64,000 bases of DNA from Bacillota bacterium. GTDB taxonomy: Bacteria > Bacillota > Bacilli > Bacillales_A > Planococcaceae. Positions 25,260 to 34,258 of this stretch are shown here, in pieces (position 1 is the first letter of the stretch; each line of letters begins with the position of its first letter). The translations under genes and the position numbers were made by a program. The notes below the pieces were generated by a model that was not told where the DNA came from, did no database searches, and was given only the letters and a program-made list of their open reading frames with translations. Location of the stretch: NCBI GenBank assembly GCA_023405135.1, contig JAEXYZ010000108.1:45548-109547 (forward strand). The letters run 5' to 3'.

Positions 25260-25832
25260 ATGGCGCAATTATTTTTTAAGCATGGAGCAATGAACAGTGG
25301 AAAATCTATTGAAATTCTAAAAGTTGCACATAATTATGAAGAACAAAATAAGCCAGTATTAATATTTACTTCGGGAATTGATACAAGAGATGAAGTTGGA
25401 TATGTATCAAGCCGAATTGGACTTCGCCGCCAAGCAATACCTGTATTCAATGATACAAACATATTTGAATATGTAAAAAACTATCCGGAAAAACTTTACT
25501 GTGTTTTAGTGGATGAAGTGCAGTTTCTAACAAAAGAACATGTTTTACAATTAACAAAAATAGTTGATATTTTAAACATTCCCGTAATGGGCTTTGGCTT
25601 AAAAAATGATTTCCAAAACGAACTGTTTGAAGGTTCCCGTTATATGCTTATTTATGCGGACAAAATTGAAGAAATGAAAACTATTTGTTGGTTCTGTCAT
25701 AAAAAGGCGACAATGAACTTACGTGTCGATGATAATAACAAGCCTGTCTACACTGGAGAACAAATTCATATTGGTGGCAATGATACATATTATCCTGTTT
25801 GCCGAAAATGCCATGTAAACCCACCATTATAG
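25260..25832 (+). CDS. tdk: Thymidine kinase (type II)
   Basis: 190 residues from the ATG at 25260, preceded by AGAGG; the frame can be extended to 25197, but that would translate the end of repeat array B. The P-loop is GAMNSGKSIEI at residues 9-19, and VLVDEVQF is the Walker B segment. Two Cys pairs, CWFCHKKAT and CRKCH, form the structural zinc site. It phosphorylates thymidine to dTMP in nucleotide salvage. It lies between rpmE and prfA, as in B. subtilis. Confidence 0.93.
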   Translation: MAQLFFKHGAMNSGKSIEILKVAHNYEEQNKPVLIFTSGIDTRDEVGYVSSRIGLRRQAIPVFNDTNIFEYVKNYPEKLYCVLVDEVQFLTKEHVLQLTKIVDILNIPVMGFGLKNDFQNELFEGSRYMLIYADKIEEMKTICWFCHKKATMNLRVDDNNKPVYTGEQIHIGGNDTYYPVCRKCHVNPPL

Positions 25833-25945
25833 GAACATTTCAACAGAAATTCGCATAAATGTAGCGATGAGGCAACAATTTCATTATACTTATTAAATGG
25901 AATTTAAAAAACAACGAACTATTAACAATAGAGGTGAAACCAACC

Positions 25946-27022
25946 ATGTTCGATCGATTACAGGCGGTTGAAGACCGTTACGAAAGATTAAACGAATTAT
26001 TAAGCGATCCTGATATCGTTAGTGATAGTAAAAAACTTCGTGAATACTCAAAAGAACAATCAGACATTCAAGAGATGGTTGAAGTATATCGTGAATACAA
26101 AGATGTAAAACAACAACTAGCAGACACAAAAGAAATGCTAGAACTTGAAAAAGATCCTGACATGCATGAAATGGTGAAAGAAGAATTTAATGAGCTAAAT
26201 GCACGTATTCCACAACTTGAAGAACGTCTTCGAATTTTACTAATTCCGAAAGATCCGAATGATGATAAAAACGTTATTATGGAGATTCGCGGAGCAGCTG
26301 GTGGAGATGAAGCGAATATCTTTGCTGGAGACCTATTCCGCATGTATTCTCGTTACGCTGAAGCACAAGGCTGGAAAATCGACATAATGGAAGCAACGCC
26401 AAATCCAGCTGGTGGATATAAAGAAGTGATCTTCATGATTAATGGCCAAGGTGCTTATTCAAAATTCAAATTTGAAAACGGAGCACACCGTGTTCAACGT
26501 GTACCGGCAACTGAATCTCAAGGTCGAATCCATACTTCAACAGCAACAGTTGCTTGTTTACCAGAAGTAGAAGAAGTAGATGTTGAAATTCATGAAAAAG
26601 ATATTCGTGTTGATACATTCGCATCATCAGGTGCAGGTGGTCAGTCAGTTAATACAACAATGTCGGCTGTTCGTATGACCCATCTTCCAACAGGTGTTGT
26701 AGTATCGATGCAAGACGAACGTTCCCAAATTAAAAACCGTGAAAAAGCGTTAAAAATCTTGCGTGCACGTGTAGCAGATATGTATATGCAGGAAGCACAA
26801 AAAGAAATCGATGCAACACGTAAATCGGCTGTAGGTACTGGTGACCGTTCAGAACGTATTCGCACATATAACTATCCACAAAACCGCGTTACAGACCATC
26901 GCATTGGCTTAACCCTTCAAAAACTTGATATTATCATGGAAGGTAAGCTAGATGAAATCATCGATGCATTAATGCTGGAAGAGCAAGCTTCAAAACTTGC
27001 ACGTCTGAACGATGAACAATAA
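25946..27022 (+). CDS. prfA: Peptide chain release factor 1
   Basis: 358 residues from the ATG at 25946; GAGGTG lies ahead, and the GTG of that site is not the start. The Gly-Gly-Gln motif is at residues 231-233 (SSGAGGQSVN), the catalytic loop for peptidyl-tRNA hydrolysis. The codon-recognition region lies in the TESQGRIHTSTATVA part before it. RF1 reads UAA and UAG. The last 11 bases overlap prmC, which methylates the GGQ glutamine. Confidence 0.97.
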   Translation: MFDRLQAVEDRYERLNELLSDPDIVSDSKKLREYSKEQSDIQEMVEVYREYKDVKQQLADTKEMLELEKDPDMHEMVKEEFNELNARIPQLEERLRILLIPKDPNDDKNVIMEIRGAAGGDEANIFAGDLFRMYSRYAEAQGWKIDIMEATPNPAGGYKEVIFMINGQGAYSKFKFENGAHRVQRVPATESQGRIHTSTATVACLPEVEEVDVEIHEKDIRVDTFASSGAGGQSVNTTMSAVRMTHLPTGVVVSMQDERSQIKNREKALKILRARVADMYMQEAQKEIDATRKSAVGTGDRSERIRTYNYPQNRVTDHRIGLTLQKLDIIMEGKLDEIIDALMLEEQASKLARLNDEQ

Positions 27023-27872
27023 AACAATTTTTGAGGCCCTTAGTTGGGCTTCTTCTTTTTTAGTAGCACATGGTCGTGACGAAAATGCTGCAAGACTTCT
27101 AATGCAACATATTCTTCAAACAAATTATTCAGGAATAATGATGCGAATGCACGATGAAATTTCACCTTTGCAATTCGAGCATTTTAAAGACTACGTTGAA
27201 CAACATGTCAAAGGTCGTCCGGTTCAATACATTACTGGAGTCGAAGAATTTTACGGAAGACAATTTAAAGTAGATGAATCTGTCCTAATTCCGCGTCCTG
27301 AAACAGAAGAACTAATCGTTGGTGCGATTGAAAGAATGAATAAACTTTTTGGACAAAATGCAAAAGTAAAAATAGCTGATATTGGGACTGGTAGCGGTGC
27401 TATTGCTATTACAATGAAATGTGAATGGCCAAATGCCGAAGTAGTAGCAACTGATATTTCTAATGAAGCATTACAAACTGCAAAGAAAAATGCTGGAAAC
27501 CTTAGAGCAGACATTGATTTTCGTCTAGGAGATTTGACAGAGCCGATTGCCAATGAAAAATGGGATGTTATTTTATCGAATCCACCTTATATTGCATATG
27601 ATGAAGCGAAAGAAATGTCAGAGGTTGTATTGGAACATGAACCTCATACAGCACTTTTTGCAGAAGAAGATGGTCTAATACTTTATCGAAAACTAGCAAA
27701 ACAGTTGCCAAATCTATTAAATAAACCAGCTTTAATTGGTGTAGAGATTGGCTATACCCAAGGAGAAGCGGTGGCGAAATTCTTTAAAACTCGCTTTCCA
27801 CAAGCAAAAATTGAAATCGTTAAAGATATTAATAAAAAAAATCGTATAGTTTTTTGTGAAATACATGTATAA
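27012..27872 (+). CDS. prmC: Release factor glutamine methyltransferase
   Basis: 286 residues. An N-terminal helical domain is followed by a SAM-dependent methyltransferase fold with DIGTGSGAIAI and the N6-glutamine signature SNPPYIAY starting at Asn190. It methylates the GGQ glutamine of RF1 and RF2. The ATG overlaps the end of prfA by 11 bases and has no strong ribosome site, pointing to translational coupling. The prfA-prmC-spoIIR-ywlC order is that of B. subtilis. Confidence 0.96.
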   Translation: MNNKTIFEALSWASSFLVAHGRDENAARLLMQHILQTNYSGIMMRMHDEISPLQFEHFKDYVEQHVKGRPVQYITGVEEFYGRQFKVDESVLIPRPETEELIVGAIERMNKLFGQNAKVKIADIGTGSGAIAITMKCEWPNAEVVATDISNEALQTAKKNAGNLRADIDFRLGDLTEPIANEKWDVILSNPPYIAYDEAKEMSEVVLEHEPHTALFAEEDGLILYRKLAKQLPNLLNKPALIGVEIGYTQGEAVAKFFKTRFPQAKIEIVKDINKKNRIVFCEIHV

Positions 27873-27878
27873 AAAAAT

Positions 27879-27909
27879 CTCTTCCTGACAATTATGATGT
27901 CAGGGAGGG
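27879..27909 (+). promoter_or_regulatory. Hairpin that buries the spoIIR ribosome binding site
   Basis: CTCTTCCTGACA (27879-27890) pairs with TGTCAGGGAGGG (27898-27909) over all 12 positions, two of them G-U, around a 7-base loop. The 3' arm is the GGGAGGG ribosome site for the ATG at 27918. An A-run precedes the stem, so on the opposite strand it would look like a terminator, but no opposing gene is present. Confidence 0.65.
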
Positions 27910-27917
27910 AATTTACT

Positions 27918-28514
27918 ATGTTAAACGATTACGAGATTACAAGAGTTGAGAAAACAGAATATCCAATATTAAGTTTATTAAAATTAATTGCGTGTTCACT
28001 AGCAGTATTTTGTGCCATTTTGCTATTACCAAACTTTTTAAATGAAGTCTATGAAACTCGAGATAATTTAGTTGATGATTCATTAAAAATTAGAGTTGTT
28101 GCAAATAGTAATACAGCAGCAGATCAACAATTAAAAAGCGAGATTGTTGATAAATTAACACCGTATTTCACACAAATTCAAGAAAATGAACGCTCGAATG
28201 TGGATAATGCTGAAGTCTATGAGCAACTAACTACTTTTGTTGAAAAAAATTATGCACAGGCAGATGTGAAAATTAATATTGGGGATAACTTAATCCCACC
28301 AAAATTAGCAGACAATACATTTTATCCACAATATTTTTACAATTCACTTGTTTTAACAATTGGCGATGGCCGTGGGGATAACTGGTGGTGTAGCATTTTT
28401 CCAAATGTTTGCGAACGTTCAAGTGACAAGGAAGAAGCGAGCAAAGCTGATGAATCAGATGAGAAAGAAGTTAAGTTTATAGTTTGGGAATGGATTAAGA
28501 AATTATTTAGCTAA
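27918..28514 (+). CDS. spoIIR: Stage II sporulation protein R (sigma-E activation signal)
   Basis: 198 residues from the ATG at 27918. A membrane helix near the N terminus (about residues 20-38) precedes the secreted domain. KIRVVANSNTAADQQLKSEIV and GDGRGDNWWCSIFPNVCE are the SpoIIR signatures. SpoIIR is made in the forespore and triggers SpoIIGA to process pro-sigma-E in the mother cell. The protein is slightly shorter than the B. subtilis form. The ribosome site is held in a 12-bp hairpin, unlike its neighbours. Confidence 0.93.
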   Translation: MLNDYEITRVEKTEYPILSLLKLIACSLAVFCAILLLPNFLNEVYETRDNLVDDSLKIRVVANSNTAADQQLKSEIVDKLTPYFTQIQENERSNVDNAEVYEQLTTFVEKNYAQADVKINIGDNLIPPKLADNTFYPQYFYNSLVLTIGDGRGDNWWCSIFPNVCERSSDKEEASKADESDEKEVKFIVWEWIKKLFS

Positions 28515-28517
28515 AAT

Positions 28518-28581
28518 TTATCAACATAATATGAACAACTTATACACATATGGTATATTGTTATCCACATACTGTGTATAA
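28518..28581. promoter_or_regulatory. Cluster of DnaA boxes upstream of ywlC
   Basis: Four DnaA-box-like 9-mers lie within 64 bases: TTATCAACA (28518-28526, one mismatch), TTATACACA (28540-28548), the consensus TTATCCACA (28561-28569), and TGTGTATAA (28573-28581, TTATACACA on the other strand). As I recall, the ywlC region is one of the few strong DnaA-binding loci outside oriC in B. subtilis. Confidence 0.8.
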
Positions 28582-28618
28582 CAATATAAAAATGCCTTGT
28601 ATCAAAGGAGTTGTAACG

Positions 28619-29644
28619 ATGGAAACAGTTCGATTGCTTGTGGATAGCAATGGGGATAATGAAAAAAGTTATTCACAAGCTGTGGATTTATTAAATGATG
28701 GGGAAGTTGTCGCATTTCCAACTGAAACTGTATATGGTTTAGGAGCTGTTGCAACGAATGATGTGGCGGTAAAAAAAATATTTGAAGCAAAAGGTCGCCC
28801 TTCGGATAACCCATTAATCGTACATATTGGAACTATCGAAGAAATTACAAATTATATCGAAGAAATTCCTGATAACGCTAATAAGCTCATGAATGCCTTT
28901 TGGCCAGGGCCTTTAACGATCATTATGAAGGCAAAGAAGGATGTCCTTGCACGAAGCGTAACAGCAGGTTTAACAACGGTTGGAATGCGTATGCCGGATC
29001 ATAAAGTGGCATTAGAATTGTTAAGAAAATTGAAAAAACCAGTAGCCGCGCCTAGTGCAAATCGCAGTGGAAAACCAAGTCCTACAAAAGCGAGTCATGT
29101 AGAAGAAGATCTTTACGGACGTATACCGCTTATATTGGATGGTGGGAGTACTGGAATTGGTCTGGAATCAACTGTACTCGATGTAACGGTAAATCCACCA
29201 GTTATTTTACGTCCAGGTGGGGTTACGAAAGAAATGCTAGAAGAGGTAATTGGACAAGTTATTCAGCCGAATCAAGAACAGCAAAAACTTGATTCAACAC
29301 CAAAAGCGCCTGGTATGAAATATACACATTACGCCCCAAATTCGCCTGTCTTTTTAATTGAGAGTAATAAAGAATATGTTCAAAATGCTATTTTGCAATT
29401 AAAAAATGAAGGCAATAAAGTTGCATTACTAGCACCAGCTACATTTAAAAACTTAAAAGTTGACTATTTCTTCCAAAATGGTGAGGAAGGGGATCAACTT
29501 TACGATGCTTTAAGATCATGTGATAAAACAGATGCAACGATTATTTTGGCTACAGCAACAACTGCTGAAGGAGTCGGTGCTGCCATTATGAATCGATTAG
29601 AAAAAGCAGCTGGAGGTAAGTGGTTTCATTCTGAACGGGGTTAA
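28619..29644 (+). CDS. ywlC: Threonylcarbamoyl-AMP synthase (Sua5/YwlC)
   Basis: 341 residues from the ATG at 28619, behind AAAGGAG. It makes threonylcarbamoyl-AMP from threonine, bicarbonate and ATP, the first step of t6A formation at tRNA position 37. The N-terminal YrdC domain shows VAFPTETVYGLGA, KGRPSDNPLIVHI and PSANRSGKPSPT. The C-terminal Sua5 domain follows PGMKYTHYAP. A DnaA-box cluster fills the promoter region, so DnaA may influence its expression. Confidence 0.95.
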   Translation: METVRLLVDSNGDNEKSYSQAVDLLNDGEVVAFPTETVYGLGAVATNDVAVKKIFEAKGRPSDNPLIVHIGTIEEITNYIEEIPDNANKLMNAFWPGPLTIIMKAKKDVLARSVTAGLTTVGMRMPDHKVALELLRKLKKPVAAPSANRSGKPSPTKASHVEEDLYGRIPLILDGGSTGIGLESTVLDVTVNPPVILRPGGVTKEMLEEVIGQVIQPNQEQQKLDSTPKAPGMKYTHYAPNSPVFLIESNKEYVQNAILQLKNEGNKVALLAPATFKNLKVDYFFQNGEEGDQLYDALRSCDKTDATIILATATTAEGVGAAIMNRLEKAAGGKWFHSERG

Positions 29645-29658
29645 AAAACAGTAATATG

Positions 29659-29706
29659 AAAAAAGGTACAATTCAAATTCTCTACGAATTGAATTGTACC
29701 TTTTTA
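29659..29706 (+). terminator. Terminator of ywlC
   Basis: AAAAAGGTACAATTC and GAATTGTACCTTTTT form a long stem around AAATTCTCTACGAATT, with a T-run. Confidence 0.9.
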
Positions 29707-29800
29707 ATGTATCAATATCTAAATTAACAGAATTTTGTATAACTTTAAGAGGCCATTAGACAGATTACTTCACCTTTAATAATGAATGAAGCTGCATTTC

Positions 29801-30936
29801 TTATAATTTTCCAGAAGCAATGCAATTTTTCCCAAGCCTTTTCGCTTCATAAAGAGCCTTATCACAGCTAACGTATAAATTTTCCATTTTTGTATGCTTA
29901 TCAGGTATTAGATTTATAATACCAATACTAATAAAGTATTTTTCCGGTATTCCAGCAAGTTCTTCTTCATTAATTAAATTCTTCATTTTTCTAATTTTTT
30001 TACCGATTCCTTTTCATCTAATCCAGTAAAAAGAATAGCGAACTCATCCCCACCATATCTTCCAAAAAGGTCTTGCGGATCTAGTAATTGATGCTGTGAA
30101 AGGTCTTGTAAAATTCGATCTCCAGCATCATGTCCATAATTATCATTAAATTTTTTAAAATTATCGACATCAAAAAGTATAAATGAATTAAGCTTTTTTT
30201 CCTTGGAACATTGAGCTATCACTTGTTTTGTTCTGGATACAAAAGTTCGGCGATTTAAAGCTTGGGTAAGGTCATCATAATATGCCATATGCATAAGTTC
30301 TGCATCAGCTTTTTCCTTCAACAGAAGAATGAAACCTGTATTCCCAAGAATCATTACTAGATATACGCTTAAAAATGAAATGGTTTGGAACAATCCATCT
30401 GATATTCAGAATCGAGTGCTACAGTACCTCTTATAAATAATGAAAGAGCAACTATACAATAAAGAAATCCCATTAATTTCATTAGTAATGTAGAGTTTTT
30501 TTCACGCAGTAATCGATAGGCAGGAAGAATAGCTAAAATGGCTGAACCATATGATGTACAGAAAATCCGAATATGTTCAAAGTTATAAAAAAGGATAATT
30601 AAATGGAAACTTACTAGAAAAGCAAGTATTAGTCTAGTATAGACTTTTTTATAGTTTTTTGAAAGCCCCCAACAAATTTATATATAACATAAGATTCAAT
30701 GGCTTCTCCGATAAAAAGTAAAGAATTCGCAATAGAAATAGTGAATATATCTGAAATCCCACCTCGCAGTATTAGTAACAACCAAGCGAGGGCCTGGACA
30801 CATTTTGCTATGAAAAAAGTATTTATAATATCGTCTTTTGAATGACTACGCCAATAGGAGCTAATTAAAACTACTGTAAATAAATGTCCAACTACTAAAG
30901 TGTTATGATTGTTTTCATATCTAGTAATAAATCCAT
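29801..30936 (-). pseudogene. Decayed membrane-bound diguanylate cyclase (GGDEF) gene
   Basis: Read on the minus strand from the ATG at 30936 (behind AGGAGCGG), a ~375-residue protein can be pieced together from several frames. About six membrane helices come first, then a GGDEF domain with YYDDLTQALNRRTF, LFDVDNFKKFNDNYGHDAGD and an intact FGRYGGDEFAILF. At least four frame changes break it. One lies early (a TAG after MKTIITL), others near 30820, 30640 and 30400, and one in an A-run near 29985 inside the GGDEF domain. The catalytic motif survives, so decay may be recent. It sits between ywlC and mntP, where B. subtilis has no such gene. Confidence 0.8.
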
Positions 30937-31209
30937 TTTCTCACCGCTCCTGGGTATAGTTCCTATGAACATAGTAAATTAATATAAAATTGTACGTTTA
31001 TACCCATTTTACAACTACTACAAAAGATTTGTTCAGTATCTTTTACTTGTACGACCGCATACTTTAGTTACTCCTTTAATTGATTTTCCATGGAAGAAAG
31101 GTGGTGTTTTTGTAAAAAAATACTTTTTATGTAAATAAGGTAAAGGATTATATTGAAAGGGGACGAGGCATAAGATAGTACAAAACTTTTAATGGGAAAG
31201 AGGACTTTT

Positions 31210-31722
31210 TTGGAGGAAATACTTACGGGATTAATTGTCGCTTTGGATGTAGTTGCCCTATACTTACTGCTACCAGATGTAAAAAGACGGTTTTTACTAT
31301 CCTTATATACAGGCATTTTACATATGCTTTTTCCGATAATTGGTTTTACATTAGGAAGATGGATGATGCATATTCTATTACAATGGTCCACGTTGATATC
31401 AAGCATACTATTATTTTTTATTGGACTTCAATTAATTTTATCGACAAGAAATCGTCAAACTATCGCAATTCCAATCTCGATTTTAGCAATAACAGCTAGT
31501 TTAGATACCTTTTCAGTTAGCATTTCTTTTGGTATGCTTAACTTACAAAAATATTTATTTATACTGAGTGCAGGACTATGTACTTTTGTCTTATCATACA
31601 TATCCTTGCAAATTGCAAGAAGTCGCTTCACATTAAAAGGTGATGCTTTAAAATGGCTAGCAGGAGTTTCGTTAATCGTAATTAGTATCCATACTTTTGT
31701 CGACAGTATTTATCATTATTAA
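31210..31722 (+). CDS. mntP: Putative manganese efflux pump MntP (YwlD)
   Basis: About 170 residues and six membrane helices. The family is an internal duplication with an Asp in each half: GLIVALDVVALYLL and ASLDTFSVSISFGML. HMLFPIIGFTLGR is also conserved. MntP exports Mn(II). The first half is less conserved than usual: the usual D-A-F/L-A-V-S pattern is D-V-V-A-L here. The TTG at 31210 follows GGGAAAGAGGA and is preferred over the ATG at 31192, which has no ribosome site. No manganese riboswitch was seen upstream. The position before ywlE matches B. subtilis. Confidence 0.8.
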   Translation: MEEILTGLIVALDVVALYLLLPDVKRRFLLSLYTGILHMLFPIIGFTLGRWMMHILLQWSTLISSILLFFIGLQLILSTRNRQTIAIPISILAITASLDTFSVSISFGMLNLQKYLFILSAGLCTFVLSYISLQIARSRFTLKGDALKWLAGVSLIVISIHTFVDSIYHY

Positions 31723-31738
31723 GAGAAAGAGTGACAAC

Positions 31739-32197
31739 ATGAATATTTATTTTGTATGTACTGGGAATACGTGTAGAAGTCCTATGGCAGAGGCGATTTT
31801 AAAAAGTAAAAACATTGAAGGCGTTGAAGTGAAATCTGCAGGTATTTATGCATTAGAAGGAGGGGAAATTTCCGAAAATGCAAGCGCAGTTCTAGAGCAA
31901 AATCACATACCATTCGAACATGTTACGGCTCAAGTAAAACAAGAGGATATCGAATGGGCTGATTTAATTTTAACTATGACATTAGCACATAAAATTATGA
32001 TCCTGCATACATTCCCAGGCGGACAAAACAAAACATTTACACTAAAAGAATACGTAGCGCCTTATAGTTCAAAAGATGTTTCAGATCCTTTTGGTGGAGA
32101 CATATACACATATAGACAAACTTTTCTAGAATTAAAAAAACTTATTGACGAATTACAATTAAAAATTACTGGAGGTCGCACAGATAATGAAAAGTAA
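31739..32197 (+). CDS. ywlE: Protein arginine phosphatase YwlE
   Basis: 152 residues from the ATG at 31739. The low-molecular-weight phosphatase loop is VCTGNTCRS with nucleophile Cys7 and Arg13, and the general acid Asp is in SDPFGG. Thr11 in the loop is the residue that gives B. subtilis YwlE its preference for phosphoarginine over phosphotyrosine, so this is likely the true YwlE. It reverses McsB protein-arginine phosphorylation. The end overlaps the chemoreceptor gene by 11 bases. Confidence 0.92.
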   Translation: MNIYFVCTGNTCRSPMAEAILKSKNIEGVEVKSAGIYALEGGEISENASAVLEQNHIPFEHVTAQVKQEDIEWADLILTMTLAHKIMILHTFPGGQNKTFTLKEYVAPYSSKDVSDPFGGDIYTYRQTFLELKKLIDELQLKITGGRTDNEK

Positions 32198-33482
32198 AAA
32201 CACTTTTAGCTTGCGCAGGAAACTAGTTTTGTTTGTTGGGATTTTAGCCCTAATTACGTATTCCACAAGTTTTGTATTTATCCATTTTCTACATGAGGCA
32301 TTCTTCTCTAGTCTAATAGAAAATCAAATTATATTTGAAATTATTACATATGTATTAGGTATTACTTGGTCTTGTATTTTAGCAGCAATTTGTAGTGTTG
32401 TTTTAGTTAAACCGTTGCAACAACTTGAGAAGACAGCTGCCCGTGTAGCAGAAGGTAAAATTGGACAAGATGTAGAAATGCCTAGAACAAATGATGAAAT
32501 TCGCTCTGTTGCAGAAGCATTTCAATTAATGCTAACGAACTTAAGACAAATGGTTGAAAGTATAGAAGGAAATTTCCAAAAAACGAATAATACGATTATT
32601 GAATTGTCTGAACAAACTTCTTCAGCCTCTAGAAAAGCAGAAGGAATTGCAAGCACTGTTAGTCAAATTTCTGAAGGGGCAGAAGCTTCAGCAGTTGCTG
32701 TTCAAGATACAGTAGAAGCAATTGAAGATGTTCGTATACTAGCTTCAGAAGTAAACTCTCGTGCGTTAAACTCTGCAACTCAATCTCGTCAAATTATACA
32801 AAATTTAAAAACAACTACAGATTCGATTCAAGGTTTAGTTAATAGTATTCAACAAATTGCTAAGGGCAATGAAAAAGCATTAGACAACATTCATCAGCTA
32901 GAAAAAAATGCTGAACAGATTGAACGCATTATTAGTTTAGTAGGCGATATAGCAGCACAAACGAATTTACTAGCTTTAAATGCTTCGATTGAGGCTGCGC
33001 GTGCTGGTGAACATGGAAAAGGGTTTGCAGTCGTAGCAGAAGAGGTTCGTAGTTTAGCAGATGAAAGTGCAAAAGCTGTTCAAGGCATTACTGCACTAAT
33101 TCAAACAATGCAGGAAAATGTTAATATCGTTGTAAAACAAATGAACGAGCAAGTTTCCTTTGCGGTAAAAGAATCATCAAAAGTATCTGAGACAACAGCA
33201 ACGGTTGAAGGGATGGCTTCAAGTGTACGCGAAATGGCAGATGCTGTAGTAGACATTTCACAGTTAGTTGAAAAACAAATGGTTAATATCGAAACAACAG
33301 CTCGCCAATCTCAAGAAGTAGCAGCGATTGCACAAGAAACTTCTGCAGGTGCACAAGAAGTTCGAGGCTCAACAGAAGAACAAGCATATGCAATCGAAGA
33401 AGTTGAAAGACTATCACAAGACTTAAAACGTCAATCTGAGCAACTATACAAAATGATCCAACAATTCGACCGCTCCAACTAA
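32187..33482 (+). CDS. Methyl-accepting chemotaxis protein without an extracellular sensor domain
   Basis: 431 residues. Two membrane helices (about residues 12-32 and 48-75) are joined by only a short loop, so there is no room for an external ligand domain. A HAMP segment (KPLQQLEKTAARVAEGKIGQ) and the long helical signalling domain follow, with the tip motif EAARAGEHGKGFAVVAEEVR. It should act on CheA/CheW from inside the membrane. It overlaps ywlE by 11 bases and so is co-translated with it; B. subtilis has no receptor here. A strong terminator follows. Confidence 0.9.
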   Translation: MKSKNTFSLRRKLVLFVGILALITYSTSFVFIHFLHEAFFSSLIENQIIFEIITYVLGITWSCILAAICSVVLVKPLQQLEKTAARVAEGKIGQDVEMPRTNDEIRSVAEAFQLMLTNLRQMVESIEGNFQKTNNTIIELSEQTSSASRKAEGIASTVSQISEGAEASAVAVQDTVEAIEDVRILASEVNSRALNSATQSRQIIQNLKTTTDSIQGLVNSIQQIAKGNEKALDNIHQLEKNAEQIERIISLVGDIAAQTNLLALNASIEAARAGEHGKGFAVVAEEVRSLADESAKAVQGITALIQTMQENVNIVVKQMNEQVSFAVKESSKVSETTATVEGMASSVREMADAVVDISQLVEKQMVNIETTARQSQEVAAIAQETSAGAQEVRGSTEEQAYAIEEVERLSQDLKRQSEQLYKMIQQFDRSN

Positions 33483-33485
33483 CCT

Positions 33486-33526
33486 AAGTCACGAAGTCTA
33501 AAAATAGACTCTCGTGACTTTTTTTG
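33486..33526 (+). terminator. Terminator of the ywlE-chemoreceptor unit
   Basis: AAGTCACGA and TCGTGACTT, with an inner GTCTA/TAGAC stem, followed by TTTTTTT. Confidence 0.9.
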
Positions 33527-33541
33527 CGCACTTTTTAGTAT

Positions 33542-33629
33542 GTACCAGGTACGCACACAATTCCGAATATTCGAAATTGTGTGCGTACCTGGTACCTGAA
33601 AAATTCAGAATTGTTTTTGTACCTGGTAC
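33542..33629. repeat. Palindromic REP-like element (copy 2, composite)
   Basis: GTACCAGGTAC (33542-33552) and GTACCTGGTAC (33585-33595) are the ends of a 54-bp palindrome whose 27-bp arms match at 26 positions. A third GTACCTGGTAC (33619-33629) follows after AAATTCAGAATTGTTTTT. It lies between the chemoreceptor terminator and rpiB and shares its 11-mers with the element at 7632. Confidence 0.9.
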
Positions 33630-33812
33630 ACAACACGAATTATTTTCGATAGCTAGTCCTGTTTTTTGACTAGAAAGTGAACGATGAATAGTTTGTAAGT
33701 GAAAACATTCGTATTTTGCTAAAAAGATTCTATAATTCTTTGTAAAATACATGTTATTATTTAGCGATAAGTGGTACACTGTTGATGAAACAAGTGTGTA
33801 GGAGGTAACATA

Positions 33813-34250
33813 GTGAAAATCGCAATTTCTTCAGACCATGGTGGTAATAACCTACGTAAGGAAATTATGTCACTATTAGATGAGCTGAATATTAGCTATG
33901 AAGATTTTGGTCCACAATCTTCTGATTCTGTTGATTATCCTGATTATGCTAAACCGGTAGCAGATGGTGTTGCAAGCGGGGAATTTGATCGTGGAATCTT
34001 AATTTGCGGAACAGGTATCGGAATGTCCATTGCTGCAAATAAAGTAAAAGGCATTCGTTGTGCTTTAGTTCATGACGTATTTAGCGCAAAAGCAACTCGC
34101 TGTCATAATGATTCAAACATTTTAGCAATGGGTGAACGCGTTATTGGACCAGGGCTTGCGGGTGAAATCGTAAAAGCATGGTTAAATACTGATTTCGAAG
34201 GTGGTCGTCACACTCGACGCATCGACAAAATTTCTGAGCTTGAAGGGTAG
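33813..34250 (+). CDS. rpiB: Ribose-5-phosphate isomerase B
   Basis: 145 residues from the GTG at 33813, behind TAGGAGG. The RpiB/LacAB fold shows ISSDHGGNNLRKEI at the N terminus, the active Cys in ICGTGIGMSIAANK, and NDSNILAMGERVIG. It interconverts ribulose-5-phosphate and ribose-5-phosphate. The gene (ywlF in B. subtilis) is directly followed by ywlG with a stop/start junction. Confidence 0.94.
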   Translation: MKIAISSDHGGNNLRKEIMSLLDELNISYEDFGPQSSDSVDYPDYAKPVADGVASGEFDRGILICGTGIGMSIAANKVKGIRCALVHDVFSAKATRCHNDSNILAMGERVIGPGLAGEIVKAWLNTDFEGGRHTRRIDKISELEG

Positions 34251-34258
34251 TGTCAGCA

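Noticed and set aside
29976..29992. Programmed frameshift in the GGDEF gene
   Set aside because: There are several other frame breaks upstream in the same gene, so decay or sequence error is the simpler reading.
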